Origin: Pascua guehoae
Lineage: Eukaryota; Basidiomycota; Tremellomycetes; Trichosporonales; Trichosporonaceae
Reading direction: 5' to 3'
Assembly: GCA_001600415.1 (NCBI GenBank)
Contig: BCJX01000002.1
Location: 62,001-126,000, forward strand
DNA length: 64,000 nt
Each line of letters begins with the position of its first letter. Within the stretch, counting starts at the first letter, position 1. Under the pieces are notes generated by a model, which worked only from the letters and a program-made list of their open reading frames with translations, made no database searches and was not told the origin of the DNA. Below, piece by piece: positions 55,458 to 64,000 of the stretch. The translations under genes were made by a program, and so were the position numbers.

Positions 55458-55545
55458 GGGCGTGTAGCTCAGTTGGTAGAGCGCGTCATTAGCATCTGAA
55501 AGTGTCTAATTGACGAGGTCTTTGGTTCGATTCCTAACTCGTCCA
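55458..55545 (+). tRNA. tRNA-Ala (AGC), intron-containing
   Basis: Acceptor GGGCGTG/CTCGTCC with one mismatch. A-box TGTAGCTCAGTTGG. Anticodon stem CGTCA/TGACG with loop TTAGCA-(about 15-nt intron), anticodon AGC. T-arm TTTGG-TTCGATT-CCTAA, discriminator A. An eight-T run follows at 55554. Confidence 0.88.
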
Positions 55546-56560
55546 CAAACCATCTTTTTTTGGCCGCCGTGTGCCGGTTCAAACCCGATGCTGGTCACGT
55601 CTGGCATCGTCATTTTGCCACCCTGCCCTGGCCGACATGCTGCCAAGATGATCAGGTGTGTGCCCGAAACCATCAAACAAGGCGATGCACCGGGGCAGTG
55701 GCGCGAAGGCTGCAAACGGATACGCACCACTGGGTCCCATCCCCGAGCACACTGTCCCCGAGGGTCCGAACGCAGTCCATCTCCGAGGGCCTACGGAGGG
55801 CACGTACGGAGGGCACGTACTCCCCGAGGGTGCGCGGAGGGCAACACTCCCCGAGGGCTTGCCATCCCCGAGGACATTTGAAGCGGATGGACACAATTGT
55901 GGATCGTAGGTTACAAAGGCTTGGAAGTATCCTTCTCTCGTTGACGTATTGTCTTGTCTGTCCGTCGTCTTGTTACCCCACACTCACACCCCGAGGCGTC
56001 AGCGTCCCATGTACTCACCCTCGCTGACTCGCCTTTGCTCCTCAACACATCCCGCCTGTGTCGACTTTGACACTGATTCATACGCCTCGACAGCAGGATA
56101 AAGCGTTGGCGACTCCAAGTCGATTCATCTCGTGGACAAGCCTGATGATTCCTCTCGTGGACAAGTCTGGCGATTCATCTCGTGGACAAGCCTGGTGATT
56201 CCTGTGGACAAGTCTGGTGGCGACCCAGACGCACAACCCCACGAGCTCGTCACACGCGCAAGTCACGACTCACTATCGTTCCAGTAACGACCCCGACGCC
56301 GAGACCGGGAGACGCACGCCCCGCACGACCGCAGCCACTACTCGGCCGGCTACAGAGGCGACATCCATCGGCCCTAGCCCCACTCTCCGCCGCCGCCGCC
56401 GCCGCCGCTGCCAATCCATCTGCCATCACCCCAGGCTCTCAGACCCACCCAAACTAACACGCCTCTCCCACCATCCCCCACCACCCCCCACCATCCACCC
56501 CGTTCTGCAAGCCACCCCAGCGCCGACGGGAGCGGCCCGCCAGCGCTCCCCCTCGTGTTC
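55546..56560. other. Repeat-rich spacer
   Basis: Contains CCCCGAGG/GGAGGGCAC words scattered at 55,740-55,880, the 50-bp tandem repeat at 56121-56217, and a GCC trinucleotide run near 56,391-56,409. No gene supported. Confidence 0.5.
56121..56217. repeat. Tandem repeat, 2 x 50 bp built from 25-bp half units
   Basis: Units read CGATTCATCTCGTGGACAAG and continue CCTG(A/G)TGATTCCT..GTGGACAAGTCTGG. The two long units differ by a short deletion and point changes. Confidence 0.8.
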
Positions 56561-56647
56561 GGCGAGATGGCCGAGCGGTCTAAGGCGCTGTGTTAAGGTC
56601 TCCACCTCCGCAGTCTTCGGACGTGGGTTCGAATCCCACTCTCGTCA
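56561..56647 (+). tRNA. tRNA-Leu (AAG), intron-containing, class II
   Basis: Acceptor GGCGAGA/TCTCGTC. A-box TGGCCGAGCGGTC. Anticodon stem CTGTG/CGCAG with loop TTAAGG-(about 9-nt intron)-C, anticodon AAG. Variable arm TCTTCGGA. T-arm TGGG-TTCGAAT-CCCA, discriminator A. No strong T-run immediately follows. Confidence 0.88.
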
Positions 56648-57819
56648 ACAGGGCATTCAGTTGCTCCCAACCCCGAACTTTTTGGCCTCCATGGCCGGTT
56701 TACGCTCAGTGCGGGGATTGTCGCATCGTGGGTCTGGAAGATCGAGTGCCGTCGTTGGCTTCCCAGCCGACCTCGTGCGTGGGCACTTTCTACGCCCGTC
56801 GTCTCCCAATACGCCCGTGATGATTGGACATTGGGCGCTTGGACACGCACAGAGCGGCTTGGCGCCTGGGCGTCTGGGCTCGACTTTGATCGTGATTGCG
56901 ACGGACGCTGGCGCGCTGGGTCCGGCTGGATCTCCACCTCATCGCTTGGCGCGTGTCTGCAGTCGTGCAGTCTTTGCTGTGCAAGTCCTAGCACACTTCT
57001 AGACTTTTCTGGCGTTCTAGCACACTTCTAGACTTTGCTGGCGCTGGACAGGGACATGCACCGTGTATCGCGTGCGTGGGCGGCGACACTATCGGAGTAG
57101 GTGGATACTGTCAAAAGAGGATACTGTCGAAACAAGCTCGAAACAAACACGCCCATTCTGCCATCTCACATCTGCCGTCCCGCCCACACCCTCCGTGCTC
57201 GGCACTCACACCCGGTCTGTGACTCTTGTTTGCGATCATGGGGATTATAGGGCCTAGCGCGCACGCGCCCCCAGTTGTTTGATGTTTCGACCCCCAGCGG
57301 CCAGCGGGTGCCAGCAAACCCAGCCCACGCAGAGTCGCCACCGCTCCACCGCTCACGGCGCCACGGCGCGCGCACCCGCCTCGCCGTCGACGAGCACATC
57401 GTGTCCAAGACAGACAGTGTCGACCTGTTCTCGTTCCCATGCAAGCACCAGCCCAGACTGGTCGGAACGCACCGCACGGCCCCCCGCTCCGACGGCCCCG
57501 AGCTACCCACGCACAGACACGTCCTTGGCACATGTCCGCGGCCTCCTCGCCAGCCCGAGCCCGAGCCCTCGTTCGCTCCTCTGTCCCGCCCTCAAGGCGG
57601 TGTTGGCCCCTTGGGTCTCACCCGCCCAGCCATGGCCATGGCGCGCGGCCGCAACGTACCCCCTGCCCCCCGCCACGCGCAGACGGTACATAAGCCCGCC
57701 GCAGTCGTTGGGTCTGCATCACTGTACGCTCGTTTACTCTCCCCACCTTGAAATCAACGCCGCAGCGACTACGCCTGCTGCCTCTCCACGCCCCACGCTC
57801 CCTATCTACCCTCTCTAGA
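56648..57819. other. Intergenic and promoter of the PNPOx-like gene
   Basis: About 1.2 kb, GC-rich, no gene supported. A direct repeat GTCCTAGCACACTTCTAGAC / GTTCTAGCACACTTCTAGAC lies at 56,985-57,033. Confidence 0.5.
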
Positions 57820-57922
57820 ATGCCGCACACTATCGAGGCCGCGACGCCGCCCTGGCGCCCGAAGCTTGATGATGCCCTCAACACTGGCCCGCTTGCGAGG
57901 GGTGAGTGCGCGCCGGGGGGGG

Positions 57923-57974
<52 letters not shown>

Positions 57975-59648
57975 CGTAGGGGGGAGGCAGTGACCGAGTG
58001 TGGTAGACTGGCTCCCAGGCAAGGTGTTTGCAGGCAAGGTGTCGGAGGTGTCGGAGGCAAGATGTCGGAGACAAGGTGTAACGACCAAGCCAGACCGGCT
58101 CCGTCAAGCAAGACGACTGCGGCCCGCCGACGACTTAATCGACACCAACCCCGCCCCAGCGCCACCGTCGCCGAGTCTGAAGCGTCGCCGCTCCGCATCT
58201 ACCGCCACTCTCCACATACTGCCACTCCACGTCCCACTGCCACTCGGCCTACCACTGCCACCCCATCGACCTCCCACTGCCACCTCGCCTACCTCCGTCC
58301 CTCCCACTCCACCTACCACCCACACCACCTACCCCACCACCCCACCCACACCCCTCGCCAGAAATGTGCCTGAGCACAAGCTCCGCCGACGGCCCCCGCG
58401 CGCGCCACGTCACCTTCCAGGACTGTGAGTATTCCTTGTGCAGTGGATGAGTTCGGGGGTGTTAGGGTGTTACGGCGTGTTAGGAAATTGGAAACGTCGG
58501 CTGGAATCGTGCAAGGGTTGAGAGGAAACGTCGGCTGGAAACGTCGGCTGGAATCGTGGGAGGGTTGAGAGGAAACGTCGGCGGGAATCGTGGACTTGAG
58601 AGTGGCCGCGGCTGGGAGGCGGGGGCGGGGCAAGTCGGGGCCGCGCGGCACATGATCTGTATAGGTTTCGGGCGCGGATGTGGGAGAAGTCGGCCGTGTT
58701 GGGGCTAGGCACCACGGTGCTGCCAGGCTGGGCATGCACGGCGCGGTCCATGAATATGCCAAAACGGAAACGGCAAAGTGTCCGAATGTGGCTGGTCTGT
58801 CCACCATATGCAGAATTCGGGCTGCGGAGTCCCGGCTGCAGAGTCCGGATACGGACCCGTGGCAAGTGTTGGCACGTATTGTGGCAGTACAGCTCGTGCC
58901 AACCCATGCCAACCCAGCTCGTGCCAACCCAGCTTCAACTGGGCTGGCACCTAGATCCCAGCTGAAGTCTACAATCAATCAAGCTGGCACCGACAAAACC
59001 CAGCTGTAGCAACGACCTAATTGTGGCGTTCCAGCGTGTGGATCAACAATCCCAGCACCCACAGCCACCATCGCCGCCCCCCCCCCCCCCCCCCCCCCGG
59101 CCACACACACACACAGACACTCCGCAGACCCCAAGCACCCCACACTCCCGCTAACCCCAGTCACGCCCTCCAACCTGATCGTGATTGCCACGGACCGCTC
59201 GTCGTCCAAGATTGCCGAAATCTCGACCCAGCCCGCGATCGAAATCGCCTGGTTTGTGCCCGCCGAAGCGGTCCAGTTCCGCATCCGCGGCATTGCCGCC
59301 CCCATTGGCGAATCGACCGAATTCCTCCGCTCGCGCCTGGCGCTGCACCTCTCGTCGGCCCACCCCGAGGGCCAGTATGCGTTCTGGAAGCGCGAGCGCG
59401 AGCGCATCTGGGACTCGCTCGGCCCCATGACGCGCAAGTACGACCACCCCCCGCTGCCGGGTACGGTGGCGCCCGAGGGCACCGACGACGCCCACTTCAA
59501 CTTCAACCTCGTGGCGATCCGCCCGCAGCGTGTCGAGATTCTCGACCTTCTCGCCAAGAGCTACACGACCTATGTCGAGACGCATGGGCTGTGGCATATC
59601 GAGGGCGAGCCCGCGGCCGAGGAGGATGAGATCCACGCACACCTCTAA
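57820..59648 (+). CDS. Alr4036-type FMN-binding protein (pyridoxamine-phosphate-oxidase-like)
   Basis: Three exons (57820-57901, 58362-58424, 59161-59648) total 633 nt, giving 210 aa. The opening PPWRPKLDDALNTGPLAR, exon 2's STSSADGPRARHVTFQD and exon 3's LIVIATDRSSSKIAEISTQP, AIEIAWFVPAEAVQFRIRG, then FWKRERERIWDSLGPMTRKY and HFNFNLVAIRPQRVEILDL follow the Alr4036/PNPOx-like split-barrel layout. Family members bind FMN; whether this one oxidises pyridoxamine phosphate is not established for the family. No targeting signal. Both introns are far longer (460 and 736 nt) than the window norm and carry homopolymer tracts and repeats, described as findings. Every junction restores family residues, for example VTFQD/FTPSNLIVIATD. 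Confidence 0.9.
57915..57971 (+). repeat. Intronic poly-G tract (48 uninterrupted G)
   Basis: G runs from 57915 with one C at 57923, then 48 consecutive G (57924-57971), only 14 nt after the donor of intron 1 of the PNPOx-like gene. Length may be inexact. Confidence 0.85.
58490..58593 (+). repeat. Tandem repeats inside intron 2 of the PNPOx-like gene
   Basis: Four copies of GAAACGTCGGCTG, two of them extended to 34-bp units ending GGTTGAGAG. Confidence 0.8.
59077..59098 (+). repeat. Intronic poly-C tract (C22)
   Basis: Twenty-two consecutive C near the 3' end of intron 2 of the PNPOx-like gene, followed by a CA repeat and a GCTAAC branch-like site before the acceptor. Confidence 0.85.
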
Positions 59649-60297
59649 GGGTTGTATTGCGCGCACGGTCGCGGGAGGTTGGATGGACAGTTGGTGTTTT
59701 TACGAACAGATAAAAATTGTAGACGATGAAATGATGCAAGAAGTACTTCTCTACTGTCGCTGGCTGCGGTTGCGAGTCGCCCGGCGGGAAAGAGCTCGCA
59801 CAGTGTCCGTCTCGGGTGCTCTGCCTTGGCTTTTCTTAGAGAAGGACTGGACGGTGGTGGGCATGATTGTGTGCTGTCCGAGGGTGCCTCGCATATCGCC
59901 TAGAGGCCATGTTTTATCAAAGTTTCCGTATGTAGTCTGCAAGTGATAGACTGGTGATCATCACCACGCCTGTTTGCAATCCTGTCATTGTTCCTCCCAT
60001 CTTGTCAGAAACTCCTCTCCGTGCCCCCCTGGCTATCGCCCCGAGTCTCCCTCCGACTCGTTCACTCCTGCCTCTCAGTCCTCCTACTCCTTCTCCACTC
60101 CCTTCTCGTATCCCTCCTGGTATCCTTTCGTCCCATTCCTTCGTCCCACTCCTTCGTCCCACTCCTTCGTCCCACTCCTTCGTCCCACTCCTTCGTCCCA
60201 CTCCTCATCTATCACCCCCTCTCCCTTCTCCCCCACCCCCTCCCCCCGGCTCAGTCCACACGAACGGCACCACAATGCCCAAAAAGAAAACAGTCAC
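59649..60297. other. 3' region and repeat-rich spacer
   Basis: No gene seen. Pyrimidine-rich from 60,000 on, including the 13-bp tandem repeat. Confidence 0.5.
60131..60206. repeat. 13-bp tandem repeat, about 5 copies
   Basis: TTCGTCCCACTCC repeated head to tail about 90 bp upstream of tRNA-Thr. Confidence 0.85.
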
Positions 60298-60384
60298 GCC
60301 TGAATAGCTCAGTTGGTAGAGCGTGCCCTTCGTAGTCTCTCGGGACTCAGGGTAAGGTCGGCAGTTCGATCCTGTCTTTAGGCA
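60298..60384 (+). tRNA. tRNA-Thr (CGT), intron-containing
   Basis: Acceptor GCCTGAA/TTTAGGC. A-box ATAGCTCAGTTGG. Anticodon stem TGCCC/GGGTA with loop TTCGTA-(about 14-nt intron)-A, anticodon CGT. T-arm GGCAG-TTCGATC-CTGTC, discriminator A. TTTT at 60391. Confidence 0.88.
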
Positions 60385-61518
60385 ATCCCTTTTGCTGGGC
60401 CGCTTTAAGAGGGCCGAGGTCGCTCTTTTGCCGTTTCAGGCATGCCGAGGCCTTGGTACATCAGCTCCCTGTTGGGCCTGGAAATTGGTTGGTTGACTGG
60501 ACGTAGCGGTCACCTCTGAGTCTGGCCGAGGAGGCTTTCTGGAAGATCTTGAAGGTGTCGTCGTTCGTGGTTGCATCTTTTCGTGCTCTAGTGTGTTCAT
60601 GGCGTTCAGTTTGGAATTGCTGGCCCAACCCCATTGCATGCAGAGCTAGAAAATCAAAGGGGCCATTCGGGCTCCCTTCATGTAAAGGAATAATAGACAT
60701 GTCCGACTTGTTCTACCCGCACAACTCTGGTGGCGGAGCCAGCACCAAATCTCGCGGCTGTTTTTACTATACCGCTTCGGCACCCGTTGGGTAACGATTG
60801 TACCTTGGTGATAGAAACTGGAAATCTCGGTAGGGGTGATGAGACACCCAAGTGCATGTAGAATCAGTCGTTGCCTTTTCGCAAGCCTACCCCCAGGCCA
60901 ATTGTGCAATGCTCGCTCCACTGCCACACGCTAGGCCCCACTCGGGTCGGCTGACGAACCGTCCTGCTATGTCGTTGCCGACTAGCATTACATCGGTAGT
61001 GGACGACATCGAACCTGGTACATTCCGTGACGATATATATAAGAGGGCGTTGGCACTTCCAGATGTCCTCGGCGAACATATGACTTGGTCTCCTACTGTA
61101 GTACATGGCCACCTTGTTACCCACCATTGGTTCGAACGTCTACTCTCGGGCAGCCCCCTGACAACGACACATTGGCGCCATCCTGTCCTGCCACAACCAT
61201 ACTGGGCCACACCTCGCTCGCGCCCGTGTCCAGCGTCGCTGATGTGCGCAGCCTGCCCGGCCTCCTGAGCGGCGTTGGCTACATGCGCGCTTGGGCGTGG
61301 CGGGCGTGCTCAACTCTTGGTTGGCATGTAGCGCTGAGCCGTCCTCCTCTCCTCTCCATCCCCTCGACCCGTCCTTTGAGAAAAACAGCGGCCTCCACAG
61401 CGTCCCCCACCACACTCGCCCCACCCCACCCCCATCCCCACCCCCGTCGCCATCATCTACGCCGCCAACCAACGCCGCCCTGGCCCGCAGGCAGCGGCTA
61501 AGCACACCAACAAGCATC
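60385..61518. other. Between tRNA-Thr and tRNA-Trp
   Basis: About 1.1 kb with one weak ORF (listed) and no other gene-like feature. Confidence 0.45.
60969..61268 (+). CDS. Weak hypothetical ORF
   Basis: A 99-codon frame starting MSLPTSITSVVDDIEPGTFR then DDIYKRALALPDVLGEHMTW has a protein-like first half, but its second half is low-complexity Pro/Ser/Ala. There is no signal peptide and no family resemblance. A TATA-like string lies inside it (61,033), which argues against coding. Confidence 0.2.
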   Translation: MSLPTSITSVVDDIEPGTFRDDIYKRALALPDVLGEHMTWSPTVVHGHLVTHHWFERLLSGSPLTTTHWRHPVLPQPYWATPRSRPCPASLMCAACPAS

Positions 61519-61608
61519 GACCCCGTGGCGTAATGGTAGCGCGTGAGATTCCAACGCTGGAATTCAGATTCTTCCTCAAGGTTGTCCGTTCGATTCGGGC
61601 CGGGGTCG
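61519..61608 (+). tRNA. tRNA-Trp (CCA), copy 1, intron-containing
   Basis: Acceptor GACCCCG/CGGGGTC. A-box GTGGCGTAATGGTAGCGC. Loop TTCCAA-(about 18-nt intron), anticodon CCA. T-loop TTCGATT, discriminator G. TTTT at 61614. Identical over all 90 nt to the copy at 62101. Confidence 0.86.
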
Positions 61609-62100
61609 CTTGTCTTTTGGTTTCCAGTGGGCGTTGTGCGTGGTGTGCTGTTTGGACTCGTTTGGGACAGGCAACATCTGCAATATAACACGAAGAGGCT
61701 CGAGACAAGCCATGTAGAAGCGACGCGGTTCCCACATGGCCACTGGGCAAGAGTGGGAGTTTGTTTTTGTTTGCGGGCGTGGGAGGCGGGGACTGGGGCA
61801 GGCTGGAGGACAAGGGCCAAAATCGCAGGTCACCAGAGAACACGCGGGTGTAGCTATGGCCGGTCGGGAATTCCAGAGGGCAGAGGGAGCTAGAGTCCTA
61901 TAGATACCCCGGTTACTGTCAGAGGGCATGGGTCGAGGGGGAGACCACGCATCCTGTTTGGCGACGACTATCTTGGTCGCCGGGTTTCTTCGCAGAGTAG
62001 ATGGTCATCGTGAATCCAACGTTGCTCAACACCGCCCCCCCCCCCCCCCCCTCGCCCACCGTCGGCGTGCGCGTGGCGGGCAAACACGGCAACATGCGCC
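61609..62100. other. Spacer between the two tRNA-Trp genes, with a poly-C tract
   Basis: About 490 bp without a gene. C17 at 62035-62051. Confidence 0.5.
62035..62051. repeat. Homopolymer C17
   Basis: Seventeen consecutive C on the plus strand about 50 bp upstream of the second tRNA-Trp. Confidence 0.8.
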
Positions 62101-62190
62101 GACCCCGTGGCGTAATGGTAGCGCGTGAGATTCCAACGCTGGAATTCAGATTCTTCCTCAAGGTTGTCCGTTCGATTCGGGCCGGGGTCG
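62101..62190 (+). tRNA. tRNA-Trp (CCA), copy 2, intron-containing
   Basis: The same 90 nt as copy 1, intron included, and a near-identical 3' flank (CTT.TCTTTTGGTTTC). Confidence 0.86.
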
Positions 62191-64000
62191 CTTCTCTTTT
62201 GGTTTCGGGTGTGCTGCGGCTGTGTCCGCGTTTGAACTCTGTGTAGACGTGTAACGATGGTAGAGCACATGTCCACGGGTGCCACACTCAACGGAGGCAG
62301 CGTGGTTGATCCAAGTTGGCTGTGTGGCGCTTTCGACTGTTTTCAACCCGAGGTCGTTTTCGGGCGGAGGTAAGAATACATGCGTGGGAGACGCAAAACT
62401 TTAGTACAGGTGCCCCAAGTCGTGAGACTCCCGCAGGGCGTGCATGTACCGCGTCTCTCAAGGGCGCAGCAATCCCGAGAGCACAGGCAGGAAGCGGTTG
62501 GTTGCAAGTGACGCTACATTATTGTAGCCATTGACGTCGATCTGGATGTCTGAGGGCAGCCTCACGTACACCGGGTCAGTGCGGCTTTCTCACGGTTTCT
62601 GACATCCTGAAGGGTAGGTGCAATGAAGGTTGCATTGCACGCGCCCATGTCCAGGGCATGATATGATGTCCATCTGCTACTTGAACAGCCGGATTCAGTG
62701 TGGGGCCAAGCCTCAGTTCAGTCTGGGCAGGTTCCACAGTGTGAAGAGATTGCGTCGGTTATAAAGTCGGCCATTCCTTTCCTGCCTTGTTCGGCGACGT
62801 GTTGACAACTTGGACCTGTACTGGTCAGTTTGTACTGGTCAGTTCTAACCCGTGGCCGGTGAAGGAATGAGATGCGTTCTCTGGATTCCGCTTTTGTGAA
62901 GGTTCTGGCCGGCTACGCAGTGTCCTATCCTGTCCTTGCCTTGTTCCGCAACATGTTGCGAACGCCTTGGACCGGTGATGATGTCGTATCGCTCGCATCC
63001 CATGGAATGACGGGGATGTGGCTTCCCTGAGAATTCCACCTGTGTGAACAGAGCCTTTTGCGGCCGACAATAGCCCATGGTTTCTGGGAATGCTCGCGAT
63101 CTGTGTCGAGCGGTTGGATTGTTGCTCCAGGTCACCTCCATTAAGGGCCGATCGGGTTCGTCCCATCTCAGTTCTGCATATGCGGCCATTTTCTGTCGGC
63201 TGTAAATACATGTGATTTGGGCCCAGTTGTGTGGCTCCCTATCGACCTCGTGAAGTCAGTGCACAGAAGCTGCTTCCGTCAGAGAAGAGACAGCGAGTTG
63301 GACAAAGTAGTGTCAACGGCAAGAAGAATGTTGGGATCCCAGCGCGGGGATGCCGGCCTGAACTTTTCGTACGAGTGAGAAGCGTTAGTGTTAAAGCCGT
63401 TTGTGAAACAATCATGGAGATACTCGCCACAACTCGTTAAAATGTGTACATATACATCTACGACATGATACTTCTGCACTTGTTGTATTGAAAGACTCGA
63501 CGACCGGCATGGCCCAATGCAGCCAGCCACACGCCAGACTGGTCGTGGAGTATGTGAAAGTTGTTGGATCTACAGTTCTGCCTGCTCACTTGCTTGCATC
63601 GTCCCGCCGCTCAGTCTTGGAGGGGCCCAAACCCAACAATCACGTCACGCATCGAAGGGGTGGGCGTGACGGGCGGTTGGGGTGATGGGGGCGCGGGGCT
63701 GTGCGAGGGGTGGTGCGGCGAGGGTGGTGCACTGGTGAGAGAGTGCGGTGTCGGTGTCCACGGCGTGTGGGAAAGGTGGGCCGGGTAGGGCGTGCGAGGG
63801 TAGTGCGAGTGGGGCGTGGCGGCGAATGTGGGCTGTGTGTCAGCTGGAATTTCAGGGGGGCGGCTTGTAATGTGGGCAAGGAGCGGTGCCGGCGGTTTGT
63901 GACATGCACGAGCACATGGTGACGACACGGCTGTTATCGTGCACAGAGGCATGGTCGTGGTCCTGGAGCAAGCCCACGTTGGGCAGATGGTGCTCGAGCT
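62191..64000. other. Right end, no gene seen
   Basis: About 1.8 kb. It contains degenerate repeats of about 150 bp at 62,690-63,060 and a GT/GC-skewed tail from 63,650. No exon chain with family resemblance was found on either strand. Confidence 0.45.
62731..63060. repeat. Degenerate tandem repeat, about 150-bp period, 2-3 copies
   Basis: A GRTTCCRC..TGTGAA block recurs at 62731, 62882 and about 63,031. A TGCCTTGTTC.GC.AC.TGTTG block recurs at 62782 and 62938 with a similar spacing. The copies are well diverged. Confidence 0.5.

Noticed and set aside
57618..58198. Poly-Pro and poly-Gly ORFs around the homopolymer
   Set aside because: They are translations of the intronic G run in all frames, not proteins.
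63611..63952. Pro/Ser/Thr-rich ORFs at the right end
   Set aside because: Low-complexity translation of a skewed GT/GC tract, in several frames at once, with no start context or splice structure.

Overview
This window looks like a piece of a GC-rich basidiomycete-yeast chromosome. Tremellomycetes of the Trichosporonales type is an inference from overall gene content and style, not from a marker gene. Protein genes carry many short introns, mostly about 35-120 nt, with GTGAGT/GTAAGT donors and YAG acceptors. Almost every tRNA gene is intron-interrupted. There are no bacterial-style operons, CRISPR arrays or rRNA genes. I rebuilt exons by hand. For most genes the summed exon lengths divide by three and the joined protein matches a recognisable family.

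Positions 1-40,300 are the gene-rich half. In order they hold: the 5' end of an unidentified gene leaving the left edge; a Ser/Pro-rich single-pass membrane protein; a zinc alcohol dehydrogenase; an MFS sugar transporter; a tRNA-Ile; a secreted GH89 alpha-N-acetylglucosaminidase; a DUF3500 protein; a small protein of unknown family divergent from a fumarylacetoacetate-hydrolase-family enzyme; a secreted intradiol-dioxygenase-like protein; a secreted S9 dipeptidyl-peptidase; a voltage-gated proton channel (Hv1 type); a small Gly/Gln-rich protein; a small secreted cysteine-rich protein; two divergent members of an unknown two-module family, one of them apparently frameshifted; an F-box-like protein with an overlapping upstream ORF; and an NCS1 purine/cytosine permease. 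Several products are secreted hydrolases, oxidases or nutrient transporters, which fits a saprotrophic yeast.

Positions 40,300-64,000 are gene-poor. Only three supported protein genes occur here: a secreted Cys-rich protein, a mitochondrial oxoglutarate/malate-type carrier, and an Alr4036-type FMN-binding (PNPOx-like) protein. The region holds 11 of the 12 tRNA genes (Val x2, Met, Pro, Cys, Gly, Ala, Leu, Thr, Trp x2). It also holds many short tandem repeats and homopolymer C/G tracts.

The main points for a second look are: the intact fungal proton channel; the PNPOx-like gene whose in-frame middle exon lies between an intronic poly-G run (48 G) and a poly-C run (22 C) that could pair; the all-intron tRNA cluster with two identical tRNA-Trp copies; the paralogous pair at 31.9-35.7 kb; and the ATGA-coupled upstream ORF.
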